DNA of 64,000 nt, taken from the NCBI GenBank assembly GCA_020912385.1, contig CP087216.1:2108001-2172000 (forward strand). The letters run 5' to 3'. The translations under genes were made by a program, and so were the position numbers. Source of the DNA: Neofusicoccum parvum. Its lineage: Eukaryota; Ascomycota; Dothideomycetes; Botryosphaeriales; Botryosphaeriaceae. Positions 1 through 11,259 of the stretch are shown in pieces. The notes beneath the pieces are model-generated. The model ran no database searches. It saw nothing but the letters and a program-made list of their open reading frames with translations, and was not told where the DNA came from. Each line of letters starts with the position of its first letter. Position 1 is the stretch's first letter.

Positions 1-590
1 GCCTGTAGTCGTTGCTGGAAGATGTTCTTGGGCACTATGGCCTGCACTTGCTGTGTCTCACCAGGAAGTGTGGGATCGTATTCGGTCATCTCGTCATCAT
101 CGCCATCACCGCGGCGGCGCTGGGTCTGGGTGAGACGCTGTGAGGCGGTTGCGTTGGCAGCTGCTTGTGCCTCGACATGTTCGACACTGTCCTGTAGGAG
201 GCCAGCGACATGCTGAGCATCGATGGTCTTGCGCACAGTTTCTTCCATGCGCTTTGTCATGGCGGTGACGCGAGTGTCGAAGTCGTCGAGATGGCGGGCG
301 CGTTGCTCATCTACTTCAGTCAAAGAGTCGGGATGCTTCTGCTTGCGCTTGAGATCCCTACCCTTGCGGTCGGTCAGGCGCTCGTTGATTTGAAGGACGT
401 TGCTGTTTAAAGCTAGGGCAGCCTGGCGGAGATGTTCCTCGAGCTTGCGGTGGTTGTGAGATTGCAGCATGTTGTGCAGTGCGCGCTGGCCGGCGGCGTT
501 CATAGGGTATTCCGGTGCTTGGTATGGCGGCAGAGCCATGGTGGCAGAGCCACTGGGGCCTGCAGTCGACGATCGTGCGCGTGTGGCCAT
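1..590 (-). CDS. Probable SMC5/6-complex SUMO ligase (Nse2/Mms21-like), N-terminal part, runs off the left edge
   Basis: The frame is open from an ATG at 590 to the window edge (196 codons) with no intron seen. The N-terminus is Ala/Ser-rich and is followed by a PPYxxPEYPMNAAGQRAL segment, then long acidic/basic helices likely to form a coiled coil (about residues 45-130) and a Gln/Arg-rich stretch. From memory this layout matches fungal Nse2/Mms21 proteins: a short disordered start, a Pro-Leu-Asn-x-Ala-Gln-Arg-Ala motif, and a helical arm that packs on Smc5. The diagnostic SP-RING (MIZ) zinc finger would lie beyond position 1 and cannot be seen, so the assignment is tentative. If correct, the product SUMOylates targets during DNA repair in the nucleus. 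It is divergent from the gene at 1063 and the two share a 472-bp intergenic region. Confidence 0.5.
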   Translation of the reverse strand, partial: MATRARSSTAGPSGSATMALPPYQAPEYPMNAAGQRALHNMLQSHNHRKLEEHLRQAALALNSNVLQINERLTDRKGRDLKRKQKHPDSLTEVDEQRARHLDDFDTRVTAMTKRMEETVRKTIDAQHVAGLLQDSVEHVEAQAAANATASQRLTQTQRRRGDGDDDEMTEYDPTLPGETQQVQAIVPKNIFQQRLQ

Positions 591-1062
591 GATGGATGGT
601 CTTGTCCGGCGTGGGAGCAGAGAGCAGAGAGCAGGCGCGCGCGGAATGTGGGGAGACGCGTCGCGATGGCGCTAGCCGCTCCTGGAGTAGCGCGTGCCAC
701 CCATCTTCACTCCGTTTCTCCGTTTGCATCGCCTTCTCTCCGCTCTTCACTGCATCGCAGATTGGACTTTTGCATTCTGCTGTCGCCGCTATGAGCGAGC
801 TTCATCGCTTGATTGGCTCGAGCTATCTTGCACTGTCTGGAGAGACGCTGCCACTGCAAGCTGACACCGCCCCGTATACAGGCAGCCACCAACACTTCCA
901 AGCCACATCGGTGACCCTCCTTCGAGACACCGCCACTGCACCATTGAGCCGTGACATTTGAATCTGACTCATCCTGATTTTGAATATAGGAGAACTGACT
1001 CCGTACTACATTCGAAGGACTTACTCCACGTTTTCTCATTCCTCTTGTGTTAATTTCTCGTG
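591..1062. other. Intergenic region between divergent genes
   Basis: This 472-bp stretch separates two divergently transcribed genes and must contain both promoters. I see no convincing TATA box, repeat or RNA gene. The short open frames here overlap one another and lack coding character. Confidence 0.6.
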
Positions 1063-2415
1063 ATGGCTACTTCAGATCTCGAGAGCTTTGATCTCTGCAG
1101 CGTGTCGGACTCGGACGATGCCTTTTCTTTTTGCGATATCGAATACCCAGTCACTTCATCCACCCGAAAAAACAAAGTTCTCAATCTTCGGTATAGCTCC
1201 CACGTCTCAGTTCTTGCAAGTCCCTAACCATGCTGCCTCTGAAGTATCACACCGCGACTGCTCCGCCTTCCCCGTGAGATCCGCGACACCATATGGCATC
1301 TCGTTCTGGTCGAGCCGCCATATTGGCGTAGACTCCATAAGCCTTTATGCGAAGCGAACCCCAACCACGAAGACCTCGAGACTCCAATCCGCTCTTCCGT
1401 CATCCCACGCCCTATGCACGACAATCTCCCTCCACCACCCTGCCGATGCACAAAGCGAGCCAATCTCAGCTTGCGTCGTGTATGCCGCCAGATCTACGCC
1501 GAGTCTACCGATGTCTTTTACAAGAACAACGTCTTCTTCTTCGACGATAACAACCTTCTTTCAAAGTGGATCCGTTGCCTGACTCCACGACAGCGCTCAA
1601 TGGTCTACCACCTCTCAGTCGTGAGGCCTTTGAGCAAGTCAAAATCATCTGTGTATAAGAACATCAAGCTGTTGCCTGAACTGCGTACCCTTGATCTCGA
1701 TAGACGGTTTGACGGAGGAGATGAGCTGGAGCGAAACGAGGAGCGAGCATGGGAATTCCTCAGCCAACTGCAACACTTGGAGCGCCTACGCCTCGTTGAC
1801 GCCGGATCATATCGTCTAGCGCGAACTGACACCTGGAGCTATCCCCGGGAGACTCTGTGGCACGTGGAGTATATGGACCTGACGGATAAAAATTACGGTG
1901 GTCTGGATCTTTGGGACACAGTGCATCATGACGCCCCGCGGGAACGTGCATGCGATCATGTGGAACATGATAGATTTCGAAAGCCGTCCAATCTCTCCGA
2001 GTCGACAAATCCCGTGGTCGTGGACTTCAGCCGCGAGAACAGCGAGATCTGGTGCTTCAATTTCCCGCTTCCCGACGCCGTCGTCGACCGCTTGAGAAAG
2101 AAGCAGCGACGCGCGGAATTGAAATGGGAAAGGGATTTCCTACGATCTCAGCGCATTAAGGACCAGGCGGAGTTTGAAATGGAGCGACGTATTGGCCGTT
2201 CCGAAAAGTTGGACAAGCTTGCTGAGCAGAAAGATCAGCAGAGGAAGGAGGAAGTTGCGCGCCTGCAGCCACATAAGAAATGGCATGCAGAAGTGAGGTC
2301 ACGAAGAGCTGGAATTGCAAAGGGAAAAGGTAGAGCAGAGAGGTTGCACCTTGATGATGAGATTGAGTGGGCAAGGGAGGATTGGGATAGTTGCTTCAAT
2401 GATGATTTTGAGTAG
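1063..2415 (+). CDS. F-box-like fungal protein with C-terminal coiled coil
   Basis: Two exons, 1063-1190 and 1245-2415, give 432 aa. The 54-nt intron has a CTAAC branch site, and removing it joins the acidic start to the motif LRLPREIRDTIW. Leu-Pro-x-Glu-[IL]-Arg-x-x-Ile-Trp is the hallmark of a large family of fungal F-box-like/2EXR proteins. A second typical motif follows at about residues 130-150 (RRVCRQIYAES then VFYKNNVF). The middle holds leucine-rich pieces (ELRTLDLD, LERLRLVD). The last 130 residues are strongly charged Lys/Glu/Arg helix, likely coiled coil. Members are thought to be adaptors or of unknown role, and no enzyme motif is present. Start choice: the ATG at 1063 is the first in frame and gives a Ser/Asp-rich leader. 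Substrate and partner are unknown. Confidence 0.72.
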
Positions 2416-2913
2416 GCTTTAAATGGAGTTCTCATTCTAGGCACCGCCTGTACTTTTTCTACATTCGGCAGTGATTTCTTGTTTAAACATCTGTGCTTGA
2501 AGATCTTAATTATTTCCAACTCCAACCTTGATGTACGTCCCTCATCTTCAATTATGCTCTCCCTCACTATCTCAGCTTCACAGGAATCTAAGAGCCCACA
2601 CGTCAGTGAGAAAAATCCTAACTAGATGTTATTTCTACGGCAGGTGTAAGTTGGGTACTGGCAGAGTTAATGGCATAGGGAAGAAGAAAGGCAGCTCAGG
2701 AGACGCTCCTTCATTCAAACAAGACGTTTCACTATAACCATCCTTTCAACTATGCATGCTGAGATTCATACGCTGGAACCCGCCAACAGAGAGTTTTATT
2801 CAATGAACCAAGAACACCACTCCCCGCCATCCGCTCCGGCCAATCCAGCCGCACAAAACTAATTAGCCAATACTCCCGCATACCTTTGATCCCAACGCCA
2901 TCACTGCTATCCC
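2416..2913. other. Convergent intergenic region (3' ends)
   Basis: The 498 bp lie between two gene 3' ends and are more AT-rich than the flanking exons. They presumably hold both 3'UTRs and polyadenylation sites. I see no further gene. Confidence 0.6.
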
Positions 2914-5479
2914 TTACAATTCCTCAAGGAAGTCTCTCCTCCGCCTACACCTCTCCCTCCCATGCTTCCTCTCCACCCTCTTCCTCCCCGCCGGTCCCTC
3001 CCTCAACGCCCTATCATCCTCGTCCGTCCACACACCCGGCTCATCCGGCAGCACGGCCGTCCCTACACTGCTCCTTCTGCCCTTCTTGGCGCCACTCGCC
3101 GCGGTGAGACGCATCCAGCGGAGCACGGCGTCGGCCATGGTCGTGCTGTTGGCGCAGGTGGCGTGCAGCGCGATCAAGATGTGCTCCTCCGGGAAGTTGT
3201 AGGGAGGCGCGAGGCGCGAGGTGATGTATGCTTCGGCCTGAGCTCCGGTGTTCAGGTCGAAGGTTGGTTCGATGGTCATTTCGAATGACGTCAGGGCGGT
3301 GCCGGCGGAGGAGCTGGCGGGCCGGGGGTGTTGCTTTTGTGGAGTTGGCTGGTACGATGTCTTCATGGCGGAGAGGGCGTGATGATGTGGGTCTTGCCCG
3401 TATCGAGGTGGCGACTTGTAAGACTGTTTTTCAGCTTGGTCCGGTGGATCGTGCGCGTCTTCCAGGTGTCCATTGGTTTTAGCCCGTGATTCTGCAATTT
3501 CTTGCCATACGTCTTGTTCTGCTTCCTGGTCTGGCTCGTTGCCGTTGCGTTCCGTTTCCTGATCCTGATCATCGTCGGTACCATCTTCCTCGTCATCGGC
3601 AAACAGCTTGTTCATCACTCCAAACCGGTTAAGCTTGTCGCCTACGTCCCAGACGGCCTGGCTTTCCTCCGACTGGATCTGATTCAAGAAATACACTGTA
3701 TGCATCACAACGAGATCCTGGAGAGTCATATCGTCCTCCTCCTCTGGAGCGGTCGGCAGTGCTCTCAGGGTCAATAGCAAATCGACCATTTGCTCGTCAT
3801 CAAGGCCGTCGAGAGCCGCTCGGATACGGAGCTCAGACGCCTGAAGATTGGCCTCCTCGTCATTCTCTTCGTAAATAGTAATCTCTGGCGGGGACCCATT
3901 TTGTGCCAGAGTCTCCGGTGGTGGTGTGTCAGGAGGCAGAGAAGAGGAAGGACGTGAAGATGTAATTGAAAGAACTTCTTGAGTACGACGAGCAGGGCTT
4001 TCCAGTGATTTCTTCGTAGGTGAGACCTCAATGCTCTCCTGGACTGAAGCAAAAGAAACCTCAACGTCGGTGTTGCGCCGTTTCGGTGACGGGGTGGCCG
4101 CAGTACCATCCTGTTCCGGACTGATATCGTCGCGTCGTCGTTTGCCCAAAGCAATGGATGAAGAGTTTTCCTGTGGTGCTTCCCTGGCAGTGGATAATTC
4201 GGCTGCGGCTGCGATTTGCTCTTGCGAGTTTATCGCTATTTTAGCTGGTGTTCTGCTCGCCTCCGCAGGCAGCTCCTCTTGTCCGTCCCTGTGCCCATTG
4301 CTATCCCGGTCTCCTCCCTTGCGGAATTCTTCCTCGGTCTCCGGTTCTTGATTCGCTTTGCCCGGCTCAGGTGGTGGAAAATTTGGCAGGACAGCTTCAC
4401 GGTAGTAAGCAAGCCAATCATCCACGGTCGCATCGTCTTCACGGACTTTTTCCCACGCGTCCCAGGCCTTGTCGTAAATCTCCTGTCTCTTCTCATTCAC
4501 GACCAAGTCGTTGTGGACCGGCCTCACAAGAACATTAAAGTATTCATACCATTCTTTTGCCGAATGAGATGGATAGGCCTTCGCCCATGCCTTCCACGCA
4601 TCCTCGGTGCGGTCATCGGCAACTTCCATGGCTGATTCTGCATTCGCCAAAAGCTTGTCGAAATCTTTCAGCGTACACTCCGCCTTTTTCGACAAGGGCT
4701 CATCTGCTGGCCATTGTGTAGGCTCCTTCGGTTCGTAGGTAGGAGAGGGAGAAACACGAGACTGCTTGCCTTTTGGCGACGGCTTGATCTCCACAGGCTC
4801 TTTTCCAGCCTTCTTCGCACTCTCGCTTTGGCGCGAAGGCTGGATAGGGCCTGTAGGCTGGGGGTCGGATGGCGGTGACGGCGGGGGATTCGCGGAGACG
4901 GTCTTGGGCGGCTTATGCCTGAGGATCTTGATGTAGTGATCGCGCCATGACTGCCAGCTGTGGCGGTTATTCTGGGGCGGTCAGCGGGACATCCGCTGCA
5001 GACGCAAAGTATCGGCACAAACGCACCCTTCGCTCAAGGTCCTTATAGATCTCGTTGCCACTGATTGCAGCTCCCCTAGCCTCGCAATCCTTCACCCAAT
5101 TGTAAAGCTCGACGTCGTCCTGATGCGTGAACGGGTGCTTCGACCTGCGGACTCCTTGCGTTGAAGCGACCTCGCGGACGGCGCCGACGGCGGGGCCGCA
5201 GGCGTAGAGCGCATCGGCGGGGTCTTGGAGGACCTCGTGCTCGATGGACTTCTCGATGAAGCGGTAGGAGATGCCGCCGGGCGGCAGGTCCTTGCGCACA
5301 TGGTCGACGATCAGGTAGTCGGCGTTCTTCTCGAGCGGCACGACGTGGCCGCCGTTGTAGGTGACGCGCTTGACGAAGTCGGCGCGCGACGGGCAGCGCT
5401 GGGCGATCCAGAAGCGCTTGCCGGCGAACAGGTCGCCCTTGACGGGCGGCTCGCGCCGGACGTCGGTGATGACGAGCAT
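2914..5479 (-). CDS. RAP1: Telomere-binding protein Rap1 (BRCT + Myb + RCT domains)
   Basis: Exons 5479-5027 and 4971-2914 encode 836 aa. The 55-nt intron (CTGAC branch) lies inside the Myb domain; splicing joins KDLERR to NNRHSWQSWRD, giving the classic end of a Rap1 Myb. Domains in order: BRCT about 1-90 (GKRFWIAQ, NGGHVVPL, ADYLIVD); Rap1 Myb about 112-170 (FTHQDDVELYNWV, WRDHYIKIL); two helical repeats about 235-330 sharing the pattern AWxxW..YPxH/..DDW..YY...V.P; a long acidic disordered middle; and the Rap1 C-terminal (RCT) domain about 710-810, ending in PGVWTDEDDRAL. Family knowledge: Rap1 binds the shelterin-like telomere complex and regulates telomere length and silencing. The family and orientation are secure. 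The start at 5479 is chosen because BRCT begins directly after it; an upstream in-frame extension to 5623 exists but is Arg/Ala-rich and non-conserved in look. It is divergent from swf1. Confidence 0.9.
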
Positions 5480-5860
5480 GCCGGGGCTCGCACGGTGGAG
5501 GCGGGAGGGTGGGCGCGAGGGCAGCGCGGGAGACGCGTCGCGCAGATGGGCGTCTGAGCGCGACGGGAGCGACACGCGGTGGCGGCAGCGCTGAGACGCG
5601 CGCCCCCGTGCTGCCACACGCAAAGCTTGGTGCTCCTCCTGGCGGGCCTAGGCGGGCCGCCGGTTGCGGCGGTGCAGCCGTCTGCTCCACCAAGGCGCGC
5701 TCATCTCCCGAAGCAGCCGGCCAGAAAATGCGCCGCGCGTACCTCTTGCGTAGCTTCTCCTGACTGCCTTACCTGCTCCCGCGCATCCTGGACTTCCTCC
5801 CCGCCATGTGCATGCCTTGACCCGCCAGCGCATCGCAGCATTCCGCCCGATGCCCCCAAC
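5480..5860. other. Shared promoter region of rap1 and swf1
   Basis: The 381 bp between two divergent start codons are GC-rich with no clear TATA element. Both promoters and 5'UTRs must be here. No gene was recognised. Confidence 0.6.
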
Positions 5861-7414
5861 ATGGAGGGCCTGCTCCGCCAAATCGTCATCGCCGTCGCGG
5901 CGCTCTCTTTCCTAGTCTTCACTGTCTTCTTCGGCCGTCTTCCCGTCTTCCGGTGCGTCCGCCCCGCCGCCTGCGCGCGCTGTGTTCCTAATGCCTTGAC
6001 AGCAAAACCCCGATAGGCTTTCTGCACCGCTGTATCTGGGTGCACTTCCCCGCCCTGTTGCGCCGTCTGGACGGCCTCGTCACCGGCGGGCGGATCTACA
6101 AGTACACTACCGCAACCTGGCACTACCTGCTCTATGAGAAGCATCCCCTGGTCGTCGTGCGTACCACCAGCCCGCTTCTCCGCCGCTCCGCGCCTGCAGC
6201 TGCTGACCCCCGGGCCACTCTAGATCTTCTTCCTCGGCCTCCTCACCGGCGCCTCCGGGCTCTTCCTCTTCGAGACCTACAATTACTTCCCAATCTACCA
6301 CAAGCTGCTCATCGCGCTTGTGCTCCCGTGGCCCTATGTCTTCACCTATCTCTCCGCGTGCACCCGCCCGAACACGGTCATCAATGCCTCCAACCACAGC
6401 GCTCAGGTGCAAGCGTACCCGTACGACCACATTCTATACCACCCGAACATGAACTGCCGCACATGCCGCCTGCCCAAGCCGGCGCGCAGCAAGCACTGCC
6501 CCATATGCAAGACCTGCGTGGCTCGCATGGACCACCACTGCGTCTGGGTGAACAACTGCGTCGGTCGCGAAAACTACCGCTGGTTCCTCGCCTTGCTCGC
6601 CAGCACCTCGCTGGTCCTGCTCTACGGCGCATACCTGGCCCTGATCGTGTTCCTGTACCCGCAGGTCTACGATCGCTTCACGCACTACGACCACGCCTTC
6701 CCCGCCGGCCTGCTCAGCGGCTGGGCGCCATGGAAACTGCGTCTCAAGGGATTCCGCGAGGATTTGAACACGGTGATGGTTGAGAGCCTCAACGTGGGCG
6801 GGTTGAGCGTGACTGGCGTGGGGCTTCTGGCCGGGCTTACCTGGCCTCTCCCCCTCGGCCTATTAGCCTACCACGCGTACCTGATCTGGGCCGGCATGAC
6901 CACCAACGAGGCCAGCAAGTGGGCGGACCTGCGCGACCAGATGCGCGACGGCCACATCTTCGCCGGCAAATTCTGGAGCTCCGGCGACAGCACGCCCAGC
7001 CGGCGCGGCCGCGACAGCACCCGCGGCGGCCGGATGGCGCACTCGCGCGCCCGCGCGACCTCGAACAGTTTCGCCGAGTTCGGCTTCACGTCCGGAGACG
7101 TCGGCCGGCGCCTGACGCGCGACCACGCGCACGAAAAGGGCGCCGCCGGTGGGCCCGGTTCCGACAGCGGCTACAGCTCCGACGAGAGCTGCTTCCATCA
7201 CGGTCCCAACAGCCCCACGGAAAAGCGCTGGCCCAACAGCCCGGTGCAGGTGCTCCTCAGGACGGGCGACGGCGAACCCCCGCGCGAAGTTCCGCCACAG
7301 TTGACGGGATTGGTGGACGAGACCAGCTGGACACGAGTGTGGCGTCTTGCTGACATCGAGAACATTTACGACCTCGGCTTCTGGGATAACTTGAAGGATA
7401 TTCTCAAAGGGTAA
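5861..7414 (+). CDS. SWF1: DHHC palmitoyltransferase Swf1
   Basis: Exons 5861-5952, 6003-6156 and 6224-7414 give 478 aa. The intron lengths (50 and 67 nt) and phases restore one continuous frame. The N-terminus is a membrane anchor followed by [15 protein letters not shown], a signature I associate with Swf1 orthologues. A zinc-binding cysteine-rich domain spans about residues 160-205 with [18 protein letters not shown] and the catalytic DHHC at about 185-188, whose Cys is the acyl carrier. Two further hydrophobic spans lie at about 205-230 and 265-300, followed by a long cytosolic Ser/Arg-rich tail. Family knowledge: Swf1 is an ER protein that palmitoylates SNAREs and other membrane proteins next to their transmembrane segments. 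The tail of about 160 residues after the TTxE-like region (MTTNEASKW) is typical of filamentous fungi. Confidence 0.92.
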
Positions 7415-8891
7415 TCGTCTAATCAACAACAACCGGAGCCAGAGCCAGGTCACTATACATAAAGAAGCCAGGTCACACATAGACCGTACATATCGGCTCC
7501 AACATCACATAAAACAGTATGGGCAGGTACTGTCAATAAATCCAGGTCAGTCAATCGGGTCAGTCATTCCTTGCATCGCAGCTTTTCCTTGCATTTGTAA
7601 ATATTCTGCATCAGAACGGCGCGTGGGATCAGGTGGCATTGCTTTGGTATGCATTGTTTCTTGACCTTCCAGCTGTTCTTTTTCATTTCTGCTCGTCTCT
7701 CCTTTGGCGCGGCGTTCTGGCGGGTTCTGGATCGCTTCTTTTTTTATCCTCAACACTTGTCTTTTTATTTGTCTGTTTTACTGTCTTTTGGCAAGCATAT
7801 TTTGTTTGCGTGTGGCCGTCGCCTTGTCTCTTGTACTATTTCACTCGGGCATCTTTCGATCGTCCTCATGTAAGATGTAGACAGCTCTACATACCCGTAG
7901 CTAGTCGTTCGGCGGCATCCCGCAATGAGATGTGTTTCGTATGTGCAAAGAAAAACCCCTGCAATGCGCCATCCGCGTGCGTGGTCTCCTGCTCCTAACC
8001 CCCCGACCCAAACCGTCCAGATCACTGCGCGCATGCGGAGACGACACGACGTCCGGTTAAGGAATGCAAGCCCGCCAAGACAATCCAGACGCTATATTTA
8101 CGCCCCCCTGGATGTCTTGGCTCAGGGAGCTATGGACACACGCCCTGCAAGTTATCCCCGTATTTGATCATCTCGCATCTTGCATGTGATCGCCGCGTGC
8201 GAAACGGGCAGGCGGGTCCACGGCGTTTATTTATATAGGTAGGGGTCTGGTCTAAGCGAGAGGCGAGTCAATATGTGGCGGTGCGGCATGGTTCGTGAAA
8301 GGGGTGATGGCGGTCTCACCGCCTTCGGTTGGGGGAAGGTGGGTTGCATGGGTTTGACAGGGTATTTTTGGTGTAGGGGTGGGTGGTTGGTGCTGCGAAG
8401 GGTGCTTGGGCGTGGTGTGGTGCATTGAGGGATGGAGGTGTTCATCTGCAGAGATGCAAATGATGCACAAGCTGTTCGGGCCAGCACCCCATTACATGAA
8501 AACTTGGACGTCACATAGAATTGTAAGTGGCCATGTCTGAGCTTAGATACTATCTGAAGATTGCTGTTACCTTGATGTCTAGTGCAGACTGCACCAGAAT
8601 AAGCCTGTTAACTCCAAATCCTCTCTTCTACCTCAATCTCCAATCCACCGCAGCAGCTTCGTTGATTACTTTTGATGTCTGAAAAAAAAAAATCACAGTG
8701 CAGATGGCACCTAAATCCTGTAAACTCCAAAAGACTTCGTAATCTCAGATCGCAAGCCATCTTTAGCAGTTAGTATGACACTTTTGTCTTAATGTTGAGT
8801 TCCGCCGAAATTTTGAAGGTCATTGCAGAGCCTTCCATGTGGTTTTCGATCTCCGAATTTGGTGAAGTAGTTGTGGTTGATGGTGGAAGAG
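7415..8891. other. Long convergent intergenic region, no gene recognised
   Basis: Nearly 1.5 kb lies between the 3' ends of swf1 and the dynamin-like gene. It contains pyrimidine- and T-rich tracts (for example near 7735-7790) and a run of A at about 8683-8691. Open frames here are short, overlap on both strands and look random. No tRNA arm pattern or repeat was found. Confidence 0.5.
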
Positions 8892-11259
8892 TTAGCCAAA
8901 TGCCTTGATAGCGCGCCGAAATGCCTTTTGGCCTTTCTCCAGACCAGCCTTGATAGACTCCAACTGCTCGCGCTTCCGAGTCACATGCTCCGGCTCAGAA
9001 GCGATGTCGCGGACCTGCTCATCAGTGAAATTGCACAGCGACGCTGGATTAATGGTCGACCCGAGCAGGGGCTGAACTAGATGCCGTTCCACGACCTTTT
9101 CCGTGACGTCGGCAATGTAGTTCTTGAGCTTGTCCTTGTACAGCGCTAGGAGGCAGTCAAGTGCATCTTCAGAAGTGAAGGTGTCCATGTCGGGCTCGGG
9201 AACATCGTGCTTGAATGTATCGACGAGAGTATTCACATCAACAACTTTCTTGTTGTTGTAGGGGAAGGAACGGCTCTCGACTATGCTCCTCAAGTTGGCG
9301 AGCCTCTTGGCGTTGCGGATCTGCTGAACCAAGTCTGTGTAATAGTTGTTGTATGTCATTGGGGCACGACGCGTATCTGCGATTATAGAGTCCAGCTCCG
9401 CCAGAGCGTTTTCCAGTAGTGACGTCAGGGACGGCTCGAGAATCTCCTCCCAAACTCTGTCTGCAGCATCCTTAGGCATTACATGCTGGACGATGGCACG
9501 CACGAACGCGTGAACGATGGAGTGAGCGTACTCCTCAACGTAGAAGGACGAGATGTTCCCCCAGCGAGAGGTTTGCTCCCAGTACAGCATGTGAAGTAAG
9601 GAAGGGCTGAAACATCCTGGAAGCTCTTGCCCGCGGGAGTGCTGCATCTTCTTTCGCACCCAAGCCACGGCATCTCCCCGATCAAACTTGATCGTCTCCT
9701 CTTTGATGGACTTCCATTGAGGATCCTCGTAGGAGGGTTCGACCTTATCGCCGAGGAGGTCTTGGACTTCAGTTGGAATGCCGTCGAACTGGAACTTGCC
9801 ACCGTATAGATGCATATACTCGGAATATCGAGAGTTGTCGTACTGAATAGCCGCTCTCAACTTATTTGCACTGGGAGTTGCTTCACAAGCGGCATCAAGG
9901 AAAAAAGGATCCTTGTAGTTTCCAGTAATGCCGTCCTGTAGAAGCTCGTGGAACTTCATGCTCGCTCTGGTGAGGAACTCGCGCATTTCACGCACTGTAG
10001 CCCTCTTGTGCCCCAGAGCGCTCAATTCCATCAGCACATTTGCAAGCTCATCGTTGAGCTCCTTGCCCAGCTTGGGAATTTCTTGCTTGAGATGGGCAAA
10101 TAGTAGGCGTGAGAGACGCTCACGAAGCGCAGAGATTCCCAATATGTTCTTGTCAACGAGCCGGTAGGTTGGTCGGGTGAAGAACAGCTTCTCCGTATCA
10201 TCACGCTCCTCATGGGTCGCTGAAGTTTCCGCTTGAGTACGATTGCGCAGGACGTGCCATCCGAGCTCGAACTTGATGTCCTTGTTTTGAGCAAGTGCAA
10301 TCCAGGATCGCTCCTCCTCGGAACCTTCGTCCAAGCAATCCGGCTTCGTGATGATGCCCAAAGTTCGAGATCCATGTGGATCAACCCTGCGAGAATCCTG
10401 CAGAATGATTTGGTTTGCGTAATCATGCCGAGCGGAGACCACGGCGAGGATGATAGAGCGAGGGTTCTGGATATACTTGTTCACAAGGTTGCGGATGAAG
10501 TCGACATCTTGTTGGGTTTGCTGACGGTTTTCGGAATGAATGAGACCTGGGATATCGACCAAGGTTAGAGGAGACACCGTGGGTCCGGAGACGGTGATAC
10601 TCAGAACACCCGTGAAGAATGCCCTTAAGCGAGTGGGGTTTCTTGGATCGGGAGCCTCCATCAGCTTCGTAGCATCCGATATGAGCTCTCCGAGCTTAGA
10701 AAAGTCACCGATGGACTTATTAAAGTTCTGTAGCCGCTCGAGGCGCGAAGCAGGCTGGTTGCCATCTGGTAAGATCTTCGCAGTGATGCACTCGTTTGGC
10801 TCACGGCGAAGAACGATCTCAGTTGCGAACCTCGTGCACATGTTCGCATTGCGAGGAAAGTCGATTTGAGTAATCGCTTCCAGGACCGAGCTCTTTCCTG
10901 AGGATTGGTCACCGCAGACCACGAGCTGCGGAAGCGACAGAATGCCATTGAGGCCTTCATGCCTCAGCTCATCGACGACGTTGAGTAGATTGCGCATGTC
11001 CTCACTCTGGAGGGCTTCTAGCGTGATTGTGGCGGGCATTGCGAACGCTTGTGCTGATGCTGCTGAAACGGACGCCACCGGAGGCGACTGTTGTCCAGAT
11101 TCTGTTCTTGTGCGACGCCTGGCCGAAGCCGGAGATGCTAATGACAACGTAGTGTCAGCGTACTGCATGTTGATTGTACGAAGGTGAGGTAACTGGTGCT
11201 GAGGGTAGCTTACCTGGATCCGATTGTGCGGAGGGCTTCCTCTTGCGTGTCGTAGGCAT
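8892..11259 (-). CDS. Dynamin-like large GTPase
   Basis: Exons 11259-11214 and 11137-8892 encode 763 aa. The first exon (15 codons) ends in a consensus GTAAGC donor. The acceptor at 11138, after a CTGAC branch, gives an uninterrupted frame. The GTPase domain covers about 65-360: P-loop GDQSSGKSS (about 91-99), switch threonine in the MCTRFATE segment, DIPGL (G3) at about 214 and TKPD (G4) at about 283. A dynamin stalk/middle region follows, and a GTPase-effector-like helix ends the protein (EQLESIKAGLEKGQKAF). There is no PH domain and no transmembrane segment, as in Mx/Vps1-type fungal dynamin-like proteins. Length fits these families. Role is inferred as nucleotide-driven membrane remodelling; the precise organelle cannot be read from sequence. 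The Arg/Ser-rich leader is probably disordered. Confidence 0.88.
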
